Of a stretch of DNA of 54,034 nucleotides, positions 39,959-48,221 are shown in pieces. The position numbers were made by a program, and so were the translations under genes. The stretch comes from an uncultured Clostridia bacterium. Lineage in GTDB: Bacteria; Bacillota; Clostridia; TANB77; CAG-508. Where the stretch lies: the NCBI GenBank assembly GCA_947589835.1, contig CANQCT010000004.1, positions 1 to 54,034 of the forward strand, in the 5' to 3' direction. Below the pieces are notes generated by a model that saw only the letters and a list, made by a program, of their open reading frames with translations, did no database searches and was not told where the DNA came from. Each line of letters starts with the position of its first letter. Within the stretch, counting starts at the first letter, position 1.

Positions 39959-40618
39959 TTGATTACCTTAGAAGATGTTAAAAAAAATGAGGAGCTAAAA
40001 CAATTAATATTAAGTTCGCAAAAGCAATTAAATGCTTTAGGTTATACAGAACATTCTACAAGGCATATTGGAATTGTATCACATAGAGCAGGCGAAGTTT
40101 TAAAAGTTTTAGATTACCCAGAAGAAAGAATTGAACTTGCAAAAATTGCAGGTTATATGCATGATATTGGAAATTGCGTAAATAGAGTAGACCACGCACA
40201 TACAGGAGCAATACTTGCTTACGAAATATTAAAAGATATGGGAATGGATGCAGAAAAAAGAACAGAAATTATGATGGCAATAGGAAATCATGATGAACAA
40301 ACAGGCACAGCAGTTAGCGACATTTCAGCAGCACTTATTTTAGCAGATAAATCAGATGTTCATAGAGATAGAGTTGTAAACCAAAATATGTCTACATTTG
40401 ATAAACACGATAAAGTAAATTATGCAGTTACAGATTCAGAATTCATAATAGATAAAGAAAACAGAAAAGTAGTTTTAAAATTAACAATAGATACAGAAAT
40501 ATCACCAGTATTAGATTATTTTGAAATATTTATGGACAGAACAATGATGAGTAAATATGCAGCAAAATATTTAGGTATATGGTTTGAATTAATTATTAAT
40601 GATACAAAATTATTGTAA
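39959..40618 (+). CDS. HD-domain phosphohydrolase
   Basis: The 219-residue protein has the HD site: HSTRHIGIVSHRAGEV, AGYMHDIGNCVNRVDHAHTG, IMMAIGNHDEQTGTA and LILADKSDVHRDRV. The extra His and Asp fit a two-metal HD-type nuclease or phosphohydrolase of the kind that cleaves nucleotides. It starts at TTG 39959 with AGGAGGGAG upstream and ends 18 bases before secD, so it is the first gene of an HD-secD-secF unit, an arrangement also seen in other Clostridia. Substrate unknown. Confidence 0.82.
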   Translation: MITLEDVKKNEELKQLILSSQKQLNALGYTEHSTRHIGIVSHRAGEVLKVLDYPEERIELAKIAGYMHDIGNCVNRVDHAHTGAILAYEILKDMGMDAEKRTEIMMAIGNHDEQTGTAVSDISAALILADKSDVHRDRVVNQNMSTFDKHDKVNYAVTDSEFIIDKENRKVVLKLTIDTEISPVLDYFEIFMDRTMMSKYAAKYLGIWFELIINDTKLL

Positions 40619-40636
40619 TATAGGGAGGAAATAAAA

Positions 40637-41989
40637 GTGAAAACAGAACAAAAATTAAAAGTAGCATTGGTAGTTTTATTAATTATATTAATTTCTCTTA
40701 TTTCTTTTGGAGGAATTTTTGTAAAACAAACTAAATTTGTAAACAACATTCTACCAGATTATAGTTGGGGAACAGACCTTACAGGAAGTAGAATAGTTGG
40801 AATTTCAGTTAGCACTACAACAAATACTGTTATTTATGATAAAGACGGAAATGTTGTAGAAGAAGAAGGAGAAGGCACAACTAAAAAAGAAGTACCTGTA
40901 AATCCAGAAGAAGCTTTAACACTAGAAAACTATAAAGAATCAAAAAGAATTATGACAGAAAGGCTTAAAAGAATGGGTGTAACTGATTACACAATCCGTT
41001 TTGATGAAACAAATGGAAAAATGTATTTTAGCTTACCTGAAAATAGCCAAACAGATTCTATATCACAATATATTCCTATTAGAGGAGAATTCAAAGTAAT
41101 AGATTCTGAAACAAAAGAAGTATTACTAAATGAAAGTCATTTAGAAAAAGCATATTGGTCTTATAATGCTACAGAAACAGGAACTACAATATTCTTAGTA
41201 ATGCAATTTAATGAAGAAGGAACAGGAATTTTAAAAAATATAACTAATACATACGTTAGTTATGAAGAAAATGGCGAAACAAAAACCAAAAAAGTTAGCT
41301 TTATGATAGACGAAAGTAGCTTACTTGATACTTATTTTGATGAAGAAATTTCTAATGGAATGATTCAACTATCTATTGGAAAAACTTCTACATCTGGAGA
41401 AAACTTTTCTAGCTATGCACAGCAAGCAGCTGAACTTGCCATTTTATTAGATGCAGGTTCATTACCACTTACTTATACTGTTGATGAAAATCGTTATGTA
41501 GTATCAGATATTTCACCTAATATGCTATTTATACCAATTATAATAGCTATTACCTTAATAGTTTTAGGAATTATATTCCTAGGCATACGTTACAGAAAAA
41601 ATGGAATTTTAGCAGGACTTAGCTACATAGGTTATATAGCAATTTATTTGCTAGTTCTTCGCTATACAAATACTGTAATTACATTAGAAGGTATTGTAGG
41701 AATTACTATTGCTGTTATTTTAAATTATATATTCACAATGTATTTATTACATTTATTAAAACATCAAGATACAAATAGCATAGAAGAAGCATCAAACAGC
41801 TTTAAAGAAGCAATGCTAAAATCATTACTTATTTTAGTACCTGTAATTATTATTTCAGTAGTATTATGCTTTGTAAAATGGACTGCAATTTCAAGCTTTG
41901 GTATGACAATATTCTGGGGCATTTTAATAAGCTTCTTATACAATCTTGTAATAACAAGAAGTTTGATTGTACTTACTACTAAAAAATAA
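40637..41989 (+). CDS. secD: Protein translocase subunit SecD
   Basis: The 450-residue protein has one N-terminal helix (residues about 8-30), the large extracytoplasmic domain beginning LPDYSWGTDLTGSRIVGISV, and five C-terminal helices (MLFIPIIIAITLIVLGIIF onward). The familiar GLDLxGG of SecD is changed to GTDLTGSR here. It uses the proton gradient with SecF to help release secreted proteins. Start GTG 40637 follows AGGGAGG. The end is near-complete (SFLYNLVITRSLIVL). SecF starts 29 bases later. Confidence 0.88.
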   Translation: MKTEQKLKVALVVLLIILISLISFGGIFVKQTKFVNNILPDYSWGTDLTGSRIVGISVSTTTNTVIYDKDGNVVEEEGEGTTKKEVPVNPEEALTLENYKESKRIMTERLKRMGVTDYTIRFDETNGKMYFSLPENSQTDSISQYIPIRGEFKVIDSETKEVLLNESHLEKAYWSYNATETGTTIFLVMQFNEEGTGILKNITNTYVSYEENGETKTKKVSFMIDESSLLDTYFDEEISNGMIQLSIGKTSTSGENFSSYAQQAAELAILLDAGSLPLTYTVDENRYVVSDISPNMLFIPIIIAITLIVLGIIFLGIRYRKNGILAGLSYIGYIAIYLLVLRYTNTVITLEGIVGITIAVILNYIFTMYLLHLLKHQDTNSIEEASNSFKEAMLKSLLILVPVIIISVVLCFVKWTAISSFGMTIFWGILISFLYNLVITRSLIVLTTKK

Positions 41990-42018
41990 TGTATATAGTT
42001 AGAAAGGAATAGCAAAAA

Positions 42019-42681
42019 ATGAAGAAAAAAATTATTTATGGAATAATACTAGCAATAATAGTTGTTGGAGCCATTATTACAGCTACAATGGGCTTAAATG
42101 TAGATTTAACATATAGAAAAAACGTAAGAATAGACATTTACGTTGGAAAAACTATTGAAAACAAAGAAATAGAACAAATAGTTAAAGAAGTATTTGGAGA
42201 AGGCAGAACTATTGTACAACAAGTAGAAGTATATGGAGATATGGCTACTGTTTTAATAGAAGAAAAAAATGCAGATAATTTAGACGAAAAACTAGAAACA
42301 TTAAATACTAAAATAAATGAAAAATATGAAGTAGAAAATAAACAAGAAGATAGCATTCAAGCAGTACATCAACCTAAAATTAGGCTTTCTAGTATATTAA
42401 GTCCATACATAGTGCCACTTATTATAAGTACAGTTGTAGTTCTAGTATATGTAACTATAAGATTTAGAAAATTAGGCATTCTAAAAACTTTAGCATTATA
42501 TGTAATATCAATTTTAGCACTAGAAGCATTATATTTAAGCGTTTTAGCAATTACTAGAATACCAATCAATCGTTTAGTAATACCAATTGGACTTTTAATA
42601 TACATATTAGTAATTACAATTTTAACAGTTATGCAAGAAAAAAAGTACAATAGCTATTCAGAAACAGAAAGTAAAAAATAG
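42019..42681 (+). CDS. secF: Protein translocase subunit SecF, short
   Basis: The 220-residue protein is shorter than typical SecF (about 290-320). It keeps the first helix, then TATMGLNVDLTYRKNVRIDIYVGK (equivalent to the 'GlDFxgG' entry into the periplasmic domain), and then the first few C-terminal helices, but ends after the GLLIYILVITILTVMQ helix without the last two to three helices. The stop is in a normal-looking AAAGTAAAAAATAG context and no CGG site or frameshift extends it. The family call is made from position after secD and topology. Confidence 0.78.
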   Translation: MKKKIIYGIILAIIVVGAIITATMGLNVDLTYRKNVRIDIYVGKTIENKEIEQIVKEVFGEGRTIVQQVEVYGDMATVLIEEKNADNLDEKLETLNTKINEKYEVENKQEDSIQAVHQPKIRLSSILSPYIVPLIISTVVVLVYVTIRFRKLGILKTLALYVISILALEALYLSVLAITRIPINRLVIPIGLLIYILVITILTVMQEKKYNSYSETESKK

Positions 42682-42686
42682 AAAAT

Positions 42687-42757
42687 ACTAAAAACAATAC
42701 AAATTAAAAGCGAAAAAGATATAATACGAAAACAATACAAATTAAAAGTGAATAAGA
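42687..42757. repeat. Direct repeat AAAACAATACAAATTAAAAG
   Basis: The word AAAACAATACAAATTAAAAG occurs twice, 39 bases apart, after secF. No coding role visible. Confidence 0.55.
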
Positions 42758-42792
42758 AAAACACATAACAAAAAAATAATATAAACCAAAAT

Positions 42793-42838
42793 ACGACAAT
42801 ATTCATACTATATAGTATGGATATTGTCAATTTTTTTT
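42793..42838. terminator. Terminator of the secDF operon
   Basis: GACAATATTCATACTATA and TATAGTATGGATATTGTC make a nearly perfect 18-base hairpin followed by AATTTTTTTT. Confidence 0.88.
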
Positions 42839-42911
42839 GCTTAAAAGTTGTGGCTAACCTAAAAAATTAGCAAAAAACTAAAAAAAGTTATACAAGAAAG
42901 GAAAAAAATAG

Positions 42912-43241
42912 ATGCTAGAACGAATAAAAAGAATATTTAATCGCCATATTAATCAAAAAGAAATTAATTATAAAACACTTCAAGAAATGTTAAAAAAAGA
43001 AAATACTGTTTTAATAGATGTAAGAAGCCATCAAGAATATGAAGAAGGGCATTTAATAGGCGCAATTTTACTTCCATTATATACAATTGAAAATGAAATT
43101 TTAAAAACAGTACCCAATAAGCAAACTACTATTATACTTTATTGTGCATCAGGCATTAGAAGTAAAGAAGCTGGGGAAATACTAGAAATGCTAGGCTATG
43201 AAAACGTATATAGCTTAAAAGGTGGCTTAAACGCAATTTAA
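42912..43241 (+). CDS. Rhodanese-domain protein
   Basis: The 109-residue single rhodanese domain has VLIDVRSHQEYEEGHLIGAI, and the catalytic loop YCASGIRSKEAGEIL with the active-site Cys. The end LGYENVYSLKGGLNAI is typical. It would transfer sulfane sulfur or act as a thiol carrier in the cytoplasm. It has GAAAGGAAA before ATG and stands alone between the secDF terminator and the ytxC-like gene. Confidence 0.92.
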   Translation: MLERIKRIFNRHINQKEINYKTLQEMLKKENTVLIDVRSHQEYEEGHLIGAILLPLYTIENEILKTVPNKQTTIILYCASGIRSKEAGEILEMLGYENVYSLKGGLNAI

Positions 43242-43353
43242 AAAATGTTATTAAATGAACATGTTACCATTTCATACCATCTAGAATAAAATATGTATAT
43301 CTAAAGATATTTTAGTAGATAATATGAATAGCAGAAAGGAGAACAAAACTAAC

Positions 43354-44211
43354 ATGAAATCACTTTGCATAAAAACAAATAATACAGATATATTAAATTA
43401 TCTACTAGAAAGAATTAAAAGTATAGATTTTGAAAATATAACTTATTCTAAAAATAAGTTTAAAATATATGAAAATGTAATAATTCATTATCAAGGAAAA
43501 AACATTTTAGAGTTTTATGACTTTGTGTGTAGTTTGTTACAAGAAGTTGTTATTCAATTTTATGAAGAAAAGCTTATAGAACAATTAATAAATTACAATT
43601 ATTTTTATTTTGATGAATATGAAAAAGATAAAATCGCAGAAAATTGTATTAATCTTAAAGATTCAGAAGAATATAAAATACTAGTTGATAATAAAGAATA
43701 TATAAAAAACAAAATTAAAGATTATATTATAGAAAATAAAACTATAATATTAGATGGTTATGTTTACTTTAGACTGCAAGATTATACTAAGTGCCTAGAT
43801 AACTTAGTAGATACAGCAGTTAATCAATTTGTTATTGAAAAAGAATACACAGAATTTATAAACTTGCTTCGTATATATGTAGAATCAAGGCTTCCAGAGT
43901 TTTCTATGCTACATTTAATTTACAATAAAGGTGAATCAATTTTATTAGATAGCCAAAAAAATGTAGTTTCTGTTTCAGATAATATATATAATGCAAAATA
44001 TTTGTCAGATATTTCTTTTTCATCTAATGATTATGCATTAAATACACTTTTAACATTATTGCCAGAAAAAATAGAAATTCATTTAATAGATGAAGAAGAT
44101 GAATTTATAAATACTATTAAATTAATATTTGAAGATAGGGTTTCAATTTGCAGAGATTGCAACATTTGCAAAACTTATAGATTATTAAATAATGCTAGAA
44201 TTATACATTAA
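43354..44211 (+). CDS. ytxC: YtxC-like sporulation protein
   Basis: The 285-residue protein is all-alpha/beta with many Lys, Glu and Asn. Its C-terminus reads FEDRVSICRDCNICKTYR, with a CxxCxxC cluster, and the protein has the layout of the YtxC sporulation family found in Bacillus and Clostridia. I chose ATG 43354 (AAAGGAG 12 bases upstream) rather than 43324. The exact role of YtxC is not known. It fits the other sporulation genes in the window (spoIIP, gpr). Confidence 0.7.
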   Translation: MKSLCIKTNNTDILNYLLERIKSIDFENITYSKNKFKIYENVIIHYQGKNILEFYDFVCSLLQEVVIQFYEEKLIEQLINYNYFYFDEYEKDKIAENCINLKDSEEYKILVDNKEYIKNKIKDYIIENKTIILDGYVYFRLQDYTKCLDNLVDTAVNQFVIEKEYTEFINLLRIYVESRLPEFSMLHLIYNKGESILLDSQKNVVSVSDNIYNAKYLSDISFSSNDYALNTLLTLLPEKIEIHLIDEEDEFINTIKLIFEDRVSICRDCNICKTYRLLNNARIIH

Positions 44212-44258
44212 ATTAATTTGTTACTAATAGTTATGATTAAGTTATGATTATATTATAG

Positions 44259-44275
44259 CTTAAATAGTACTATAA
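44259..44275 (+). repeat. Half palindrome next to copy 4
   Basis: AGCTTAAATAGTACTA matches the left arm of copy 2 and continues into TAATAG instead of cargo. It lies 18 bases before the full copy 4, suggesting two overlapping elements. Confidence 0.55.
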
Positions 44276-44292
44276 TAGTTTTATATTTAACC

Positions 44293-44408
44293 AGCTCGAA
44301 TAGTACTAGTTTTCTTGTTTTTCAAATTGCCCGCCAAAGTAGTTATTTCAAAGAAGAGAAGTCAGAACGGGACCTTTCAAAACTGCGAAAAATAGTACTA
44401 TTCGAGCT
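44293..44408 (+). repeat. TAGTACTA palindromic repeat, copy 4 (full, + orientation)
   Basis: Arms AGCTCGAA and TTCGAGCT are perfect complements. The cargo has GTTTTCTTGTTTTTCAAATT, GCCCGCC (in place of GCCCGTT), TTTCAAAGAAG and GTCAGAACGGGACCTTT. It sits between the ytxC-like gene and the glycosyltransferase gene. Confidence 0.85.
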
Positions 44409-44588
44409 CTAATGTAATTATAGCCATTATTTTGTAACATTAATTTTAAAATTATGGTATTTACTTAAAAAAGATTATATGGTAAACTATATAAAAGAAA
44501 AAAACTAAAAATTCATTTAATGCTCAAAAATTCTACTTTGAATTCAACATTTATTTAAGAGCAGTATAAAAGAAAGGAAAGATTTTAA

Positions 44589-45557
44589 ATGGAAGAAAAT
44601 AAAAAATTAGTTACCATATTAGTACCAGCATACAATGAGCAAGAAGTTTTACATTTGTTATACGAAAGATTAGTAAAATTAATGGATAGCAATCCTAAGT
44701 ACAACTTTGAAGTATTACTTGTTAATGATGGAAGCAAAGATAATACTTTTCAAATAATGCAAGAATTAAGAGAAAAGGATAAAAGATTTTGCTACTTAAA
44801 TTTATCTAGAAACTATGGAAAAGAAACAGCTATGATAGCAGGCTTAGATTATTGCAAAGGTGACGCAGTAGTTATTATAGATGCAGACTTGCAAGATCCA
44901 CCAGAATTAATTCCAGAAATGATAAAATATTGGGAAGAAGGCTATGATGACGTATATGCTAAAAGAAAATCAAGAGAAGGAGAAACGTGGCTTAAAAAAT
45001 TCACTTCTAAAATGTACTATAAAGTATTACAATCATTTACAAGAATACAAATTCAAAAAGATACAGGAGATTTTAGATTATTAGATAGACGTTGTGTAGA
45101 GGCTTTAAAAGCAATTAGAGAAACGCAAAGATACACAAAAGGTTTATTCAGCTGGATAGGATATAACAAAAAAGAAATATTATATGATAGAGACCCTAGA
45201 GCAGCAGGACAAACAAAATGGAATTATGCAAAATTAATAGATTTATCAATAGATGGAATAACATCATTTACAACATCACCTTTAAGATGGTCTGCAATAT
45301 TTGGTGTTTTAGTTTCTATAATTGGATTTATTTATATGATATATATAATAATAAAAACAATTATAACAGGAATTGAAGTACCAGGATATGCATCTTTAAT
45401 GGTAGTTATATTATTCTTAGGAGGAGTACAACTAATTTTCCTAGGAGTAATTGGTGAATATCTTGGACGAGCTTTCAATGAGGGCAAACATAGACCACTT
45501 TACTTCATTGATAGGTATAATGAGGAAAAAGAAACAAACGAGAATTTAAACAAGTAG
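44589..45557 (+). CDS. Family 2 glycosyltransferase (GtrB/dolichol-phosphate type)
   Basis: The 322-residue protein has a GT-A domain: TILVPAYNEQEVLHLLYERL, LLVNDGSKDNT, IDADLQDPPELIPEM (the DAD and QDPPE motifs) and KDTGDFRLLDRR. The C-terminal third holds two membrane helices (about residues 235-260 and 272-295). It belongs to the polyprenyl-phosphate glycosyltransferases that move a sugar to undecaprenyl phosphate on the inner face of the membrane. It stands alone between two repeat copies in opposite orientations, copies 4 and 5. Confidence 0.92.
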   Translation: MEENKKLVTILVPAYNEQEVLHLLYERLVKLMDSNPKYNFEVLLVNDGSKDNTFQIMQELREKDKRFCYLNLSRNYGKETAMIAGLDYCKGDAVVIIDADLQDPPELIPEMIKYWEEGYDDVYAKRKSREGETWLKKFTSKMYYKVLQSFTRIQIQKDTGDFRLLDRRCVEALKAIRETQRYTKGLFSWIGYNKKEILYDRDPRAAGQTKWNYAKLIDLSIDGITSFTTSPLRWSAIFGVLVSIIGFIYMIYIIIKTIITGIEVPGYASLMVVILFLGGVQLIFLGVIGEYLGRAFNEGKHRPLYFIDRYNEEKETNENLNK

Positions 45558-45625
45558 TTTATAATAAGAAACTTAATTTAAGTAGTTTATGATAAAAAAC
45601 TTAATTTAAGCGTTTTATAGTAAAT
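45555..45625. repeat. Tandem repeat around AGTAGTTTATRATAARAAAC
   Basis: Two copies of a 32-base unit (AGTAGTTTATAATAAGAAAC... and AGTAGTTTATGATAAAAAAC...) each end in TTAATTTA. A third partial copy (GCGTTTTATAGTAAA) leads into copy 5. The first unit overlaps the glycosyltransferase stop codon. Confidence 0.6.
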
Positions 45626-45626
45626 T

Positions 45627-45739
45627 GCTCGAATAGTACTATTTTTCGCAGTTTTGAAAGGTCCCGTTCTGACCTGCTTCTTTGAACTACCAGCTGCAAC
45701 GGGCAATTTGAAAAACAAGAAAACTAGTACTATTCGAGC
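45627..45739 (-). repeat. TAGTACTA palindromic repeat, copy 5 (full, - orientation)
   Basis: Arms GCTCGAA and TTCGAGC. On the minus strand the cargo has the same GTTTTCTTGTTTTTCAAATT start, GCCCGTTGCAGCTGGTAG, TTCAAAGAAGCAGG and TCAGAACGGGAC. Its inner variable part is nearly identical to copy 6. Confidence 0.85.
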
Positions 45740-45865
45740 TTTTAATTAAATTATAACTATATATCACCTATTTTTTCTAAAATATATTGAATAAATTATC
45801 TATTTATTGTTATAATATATAGAAGTAAATAGTTAAATTTATACAAATGAAGAAAAAGGAGGTAT

Positions 45866-46210
45866 ATGATGGAAAATACAGATAATATTTATAAAAAGCT
45901 AGATATGTTAGGCAAAATATATGAATTTAGGCAAGAGGATTTTGAAGCCGAAAATAGAAAGGACAGAAAAGCATTAAACAAGATTTCAAATGAAATAGAT
46001 ATTGAAGAAATAGAAGATAAAATAAATGAAGTACTAAATAAAAAAGAACAAATAAAAGAAGCAAAAGATATAATAGAAAAAATACAACTATTAGTTGAAA
46101 ATTATGAAATACAAATTGCATATTATAGTCAAAAAAACTATAAAAGAGGCTTTAAAGATGCTATTTGCTTATACACGCAGTGCTTGCAAGATGATGATAA
46201 AGACATTTAA
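45866..46210 (+). CDS. Small hypothetical protein, coiled-coil rich
   Basis: This 114-residue, Lys/Glu-rich protein is predicted mostly helical: residues 25-85 (EDKINEVLNKKEQIKEAKDI) look like a coiled coil, and the end YKRGFKDAICLYTQCLQDDD has two Cys. AAGGAGG lies close before the tandem ATGs at 45866 and 45869. It precedes gpr by 86 bases. I recognise no family; position beside gpr is compatible with a sporulation role, but nothing in the sequence shows this. Confidence 0.7.
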   Translation: MMENTDNIYKKLDMLGKIYEFRQEDFEAENRKDRKALNKISNEIDIEEIEDKINEVLNKKEQIKEAKDIIEKIQLLVENYEIQIAYYSQKNYKRGFKDAICLYTQCLQDDDKDI

Positions 46211-46243
46211 AACATATACTATAAATCTTTATAGTAAATGAAT

Positions 46244-46295
46244 AAAAATACCGACTTTTTAAAATAATATAAATAAGAAAGGACGGTATTTTTTT
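46244..46295 (+). terminator. Terminator-like hairpin ending at the gpr start codon
   Basis: AAAAATACCG and CGGTATTTTT pair, with the gpr ribosome site (AAGAAAGGA) lying in or next to the loop and the T-run ending one base before ATG. It could end transcription from upstream or regulate gpr translation. Confidence 0.5.
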
Positions 46296-47237
46296 ATGAT
46301 TAATTTTAGAACAGATTTGGCCCTAGAAAGACGTGACATATATAAAAAGGCAAATAATATTTCAAATGAGGTAGATGGACTTGAAACCCAGGAAGAAGAA
46401 GTTAACGAAGATATTAAAATTACAAGGGTAAAAGTGTTAAATGAAAACGGAGAGCAAGCAATAGGAAAGAAAAAAGGAAATTATATAACTATTGATATTA
46501 AAAATATAAAAATAGCAGGTGAAGATGATATTCAAAAAGCTTCTGAAGCTGTAACAAAAGAACTAAAAGCTTTAATTTCAAATTTAGTAGGAGAGCAAGA
46601 TGATATTTTAGTAGTTGGACTTGGAAACTTGTATGTTACTCCAGATGCCTTAGGACCAAAAGTAATACAAGATATAGATATTACAAGGCATTTATTAACA
46701 TATATGCCAGATTTACTAGATAAAAATACAAGACCAGTTAGTGCAGTATCACCAGGAGTTTTAGGCACAACAGGAATAGAAACAGTAGAAATTTTAAAAG
46801 GAATAGTAGATAATATTCATCCAAAACTAATAATTGTTATTGATGCTTTAGCATCTAGAAGTATTGAAAGAATAAGCAGTACAGTTCAAATTGCAGATAC
46901 TGGAATTATTCCAGGGGCAGGTGTAGGAAATACAAGAAAAGAATTAACTATAAATACATTGGGCGTTCCAGTAATTGCAATAGGTGTACCAACAGTTGTT
47001 GAAGCTGCTACAATTGCAGCAGATAGCTTAGATTTATTTATTCAAAAAGTACAGCAGGAAGCAAAATCAAACGACTTTTTAAATAGTCTTCAAGAGGAAA
47101 ACAAATATGAAATGATTAAAGAAGTTTTAGCACCTGAAGATTACAACTTTATTGTAACACCAAAGGAAATAGATGAACTAATTGAAAATATGTCAAGCGT
47201 TGTAGCAAGAGGAATTAATTTTGCTACGCAAAGGTAG
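46296..47237 (+). CDS. gpr: Germination protease GPR
   Basis: The 313-residue protein is a full-length spore protease of the A25 type. FRTDLALERRDIYKK is the propeptide-side start, GNLYVTPDALGPKVI is the conserved metal/aspartate region, and GIIPGAGVGNTRKELTINTLGVP and IGVPTVVEAATIAAD follow. GPR degrades the small acid-soluble DNA-binding proteins at germination; it is made as a zymogen in the forespore. AAGAAAGGA is the ribosome site inside a hairpin loop. Strong evidence of sporulation. Confidence 0.96.
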   Translation: MINFRTDLALERRDIYKKANNISNEVDGLETQEEEVNEDIKITRVKVLNENGEQAIGKKKGNYITIDIKNIKIAGEDDIQKASEAVTKELKALISNLVGEQDDILVVGLGNLYVTPDALGPKVIQDIDITRHLLTYMPDLLDKNTRPVSAVSPGVLGTTGIETVEILKGIVDNIHPKLIIVIDALASRSIERISSTVQIADTGIIPGAGVGNTRKELTINTLGVPVIAIGVPTVVEAATIAADSLDLFIQKVQQEAKSNDFLNSLQEENKYEMIKEVLAPEDYNFIVTPKEIDELIENMSSVVARGINFATQR

Positions 47238-47267
47238 AATTTTAAATAATCATTTAAAAAATGTACT

Positions 47268-47993
47268 TTATAAAATAATTCCAAAAATAAAATAAATAAT
47301 AAGTAAATGAACAGGGTAAAAAGCGTAAAGAAAATACTTTATCTTTTTGCCTTGTTTTCCGTTATATAAAAGAATAAACACAATTGGAAGAATAGTAAAT
47401 ATGCAAAGTAAAACATATAAATAATGATATCCATTTGTAAGAATAATAACTGCATAGTGTATAATGCAAGCTAGTGCATAGAAAATACACATTAAAACTT
47501 TGTTATTTTTAAAAGCATAAAATATAAATATAATGGCAATTCCAAAAAAGCCATAGTCAAAATTTAAAACATCTGCTAAAAGGCCAATCACAATAGCAGG
47601 AAAAATAGAAATAGCATATTTAATACAGTTATTAGCAGTAGTATTTTTTATTAACTTAAAAGAAGATGTGCTAATTTTATCATAAGAAAAAATTGCAAGT
47701 AAGCCAAAAAGGAGTGTAAAGAATATATTAAAAGCTATACTAAATCCTTTTATATAAATACTTCTAAATAGCATAAAAGGTATTTGCGAAATAAGGGCAA
47801 ACAAAAATAGTCTTAAAAAATATTTTTTAAGATTTTTTGTATGAGTATAACCTTCTGAAATTTGAAAAGCAAAAATAGGAAATGCAATTCTTCCTATTAA
47901 ATTTACAGGTGTTGTGCGCTTAAAATATGCATCTCCTAAATGGTCTACAACCATTGTAAACATTGCTATTAATTTTAATACAAAACTTGTCAT
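47268..47993 (-). CDS. TraX-like membrane acyltransferase family protein
   Basis: The 241-residue protein is almost entirely hydrophobic, with seven or eight membrane segments. It starts with LKLIAMFTMVVDHLGD and RIAFPIFAFQISEGYTHTKN, the conserved entry of the TraX family (His-Leu-Gly and ISEGY motifs), and ends YFLYAFYPVHLLIIYFIFGI. TraX acetylates pilin in F plasmids; chromosomal relatives in Firmicutes are of unknown substrate. It is on the minus strand, facing gpr with only about 30 bases between stops, so a shared terminator would be expected but no strong one is seen. Confidence 0.88.
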   Translation of the reverse strand: MTSFVLKLIAMFTMVVDHLGDAYFKRTTPVNLIGRIAFPIFAFQISEGYTHTKNLKKYFLRLFLFALISQIPFMLFRSIYIKGFSIAFNIFFTLLFGLLAIFSYDKISTSSFKLIKNTTANNCIKYAISIFPAIVIGLLADVLNFDYGFFGIAIIFIFYAFKNNKVLMCIFYALACIIHYAVIILTNGYHYLYVLLCIFTILPIVFILLYNGKQGKKIKYFLYAFYPVHLLIIYFIFGIIL

Positions 47994-48086
47994 TTTCTAC
48001 CTCTTATGAATTATTATAATGTATATGTTAAAATATTACAATACTGCTATACAATTATTATATATTAATGTTTTTATAGTTAACAC

Positions 48087-48199
48087 GCTCTAATAGTACT
48101 AGTTTTCTTGTTTTTCAAATTGCCCGTTGCAGCTGGTAGTTCAAAGAAGCAGGCCAGAACGGGACCTTTCAAAACTGCGAAAAATAGTACTATTAGAGC
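48087..48199 (+). repeat. TAGTACTA palindromic repeat, copy 6 (full, + orientation)
   Basis: Arms GCTCTAA and TTAGAGC are complementary and unlike those of other copies. The cargo has GTTTTCTTGTTTTTCAAATT, GCCCGTTGCAGCTGGTAG, TTCAAAGAAGCAGG and CCAGAACGGGACCTTT. It lies between the 3' end of mgtA and traX. Confidence 0.85.
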
Positions 48200-48221
48200 T
48201 TTAATGCTTATAAAGCAACTA

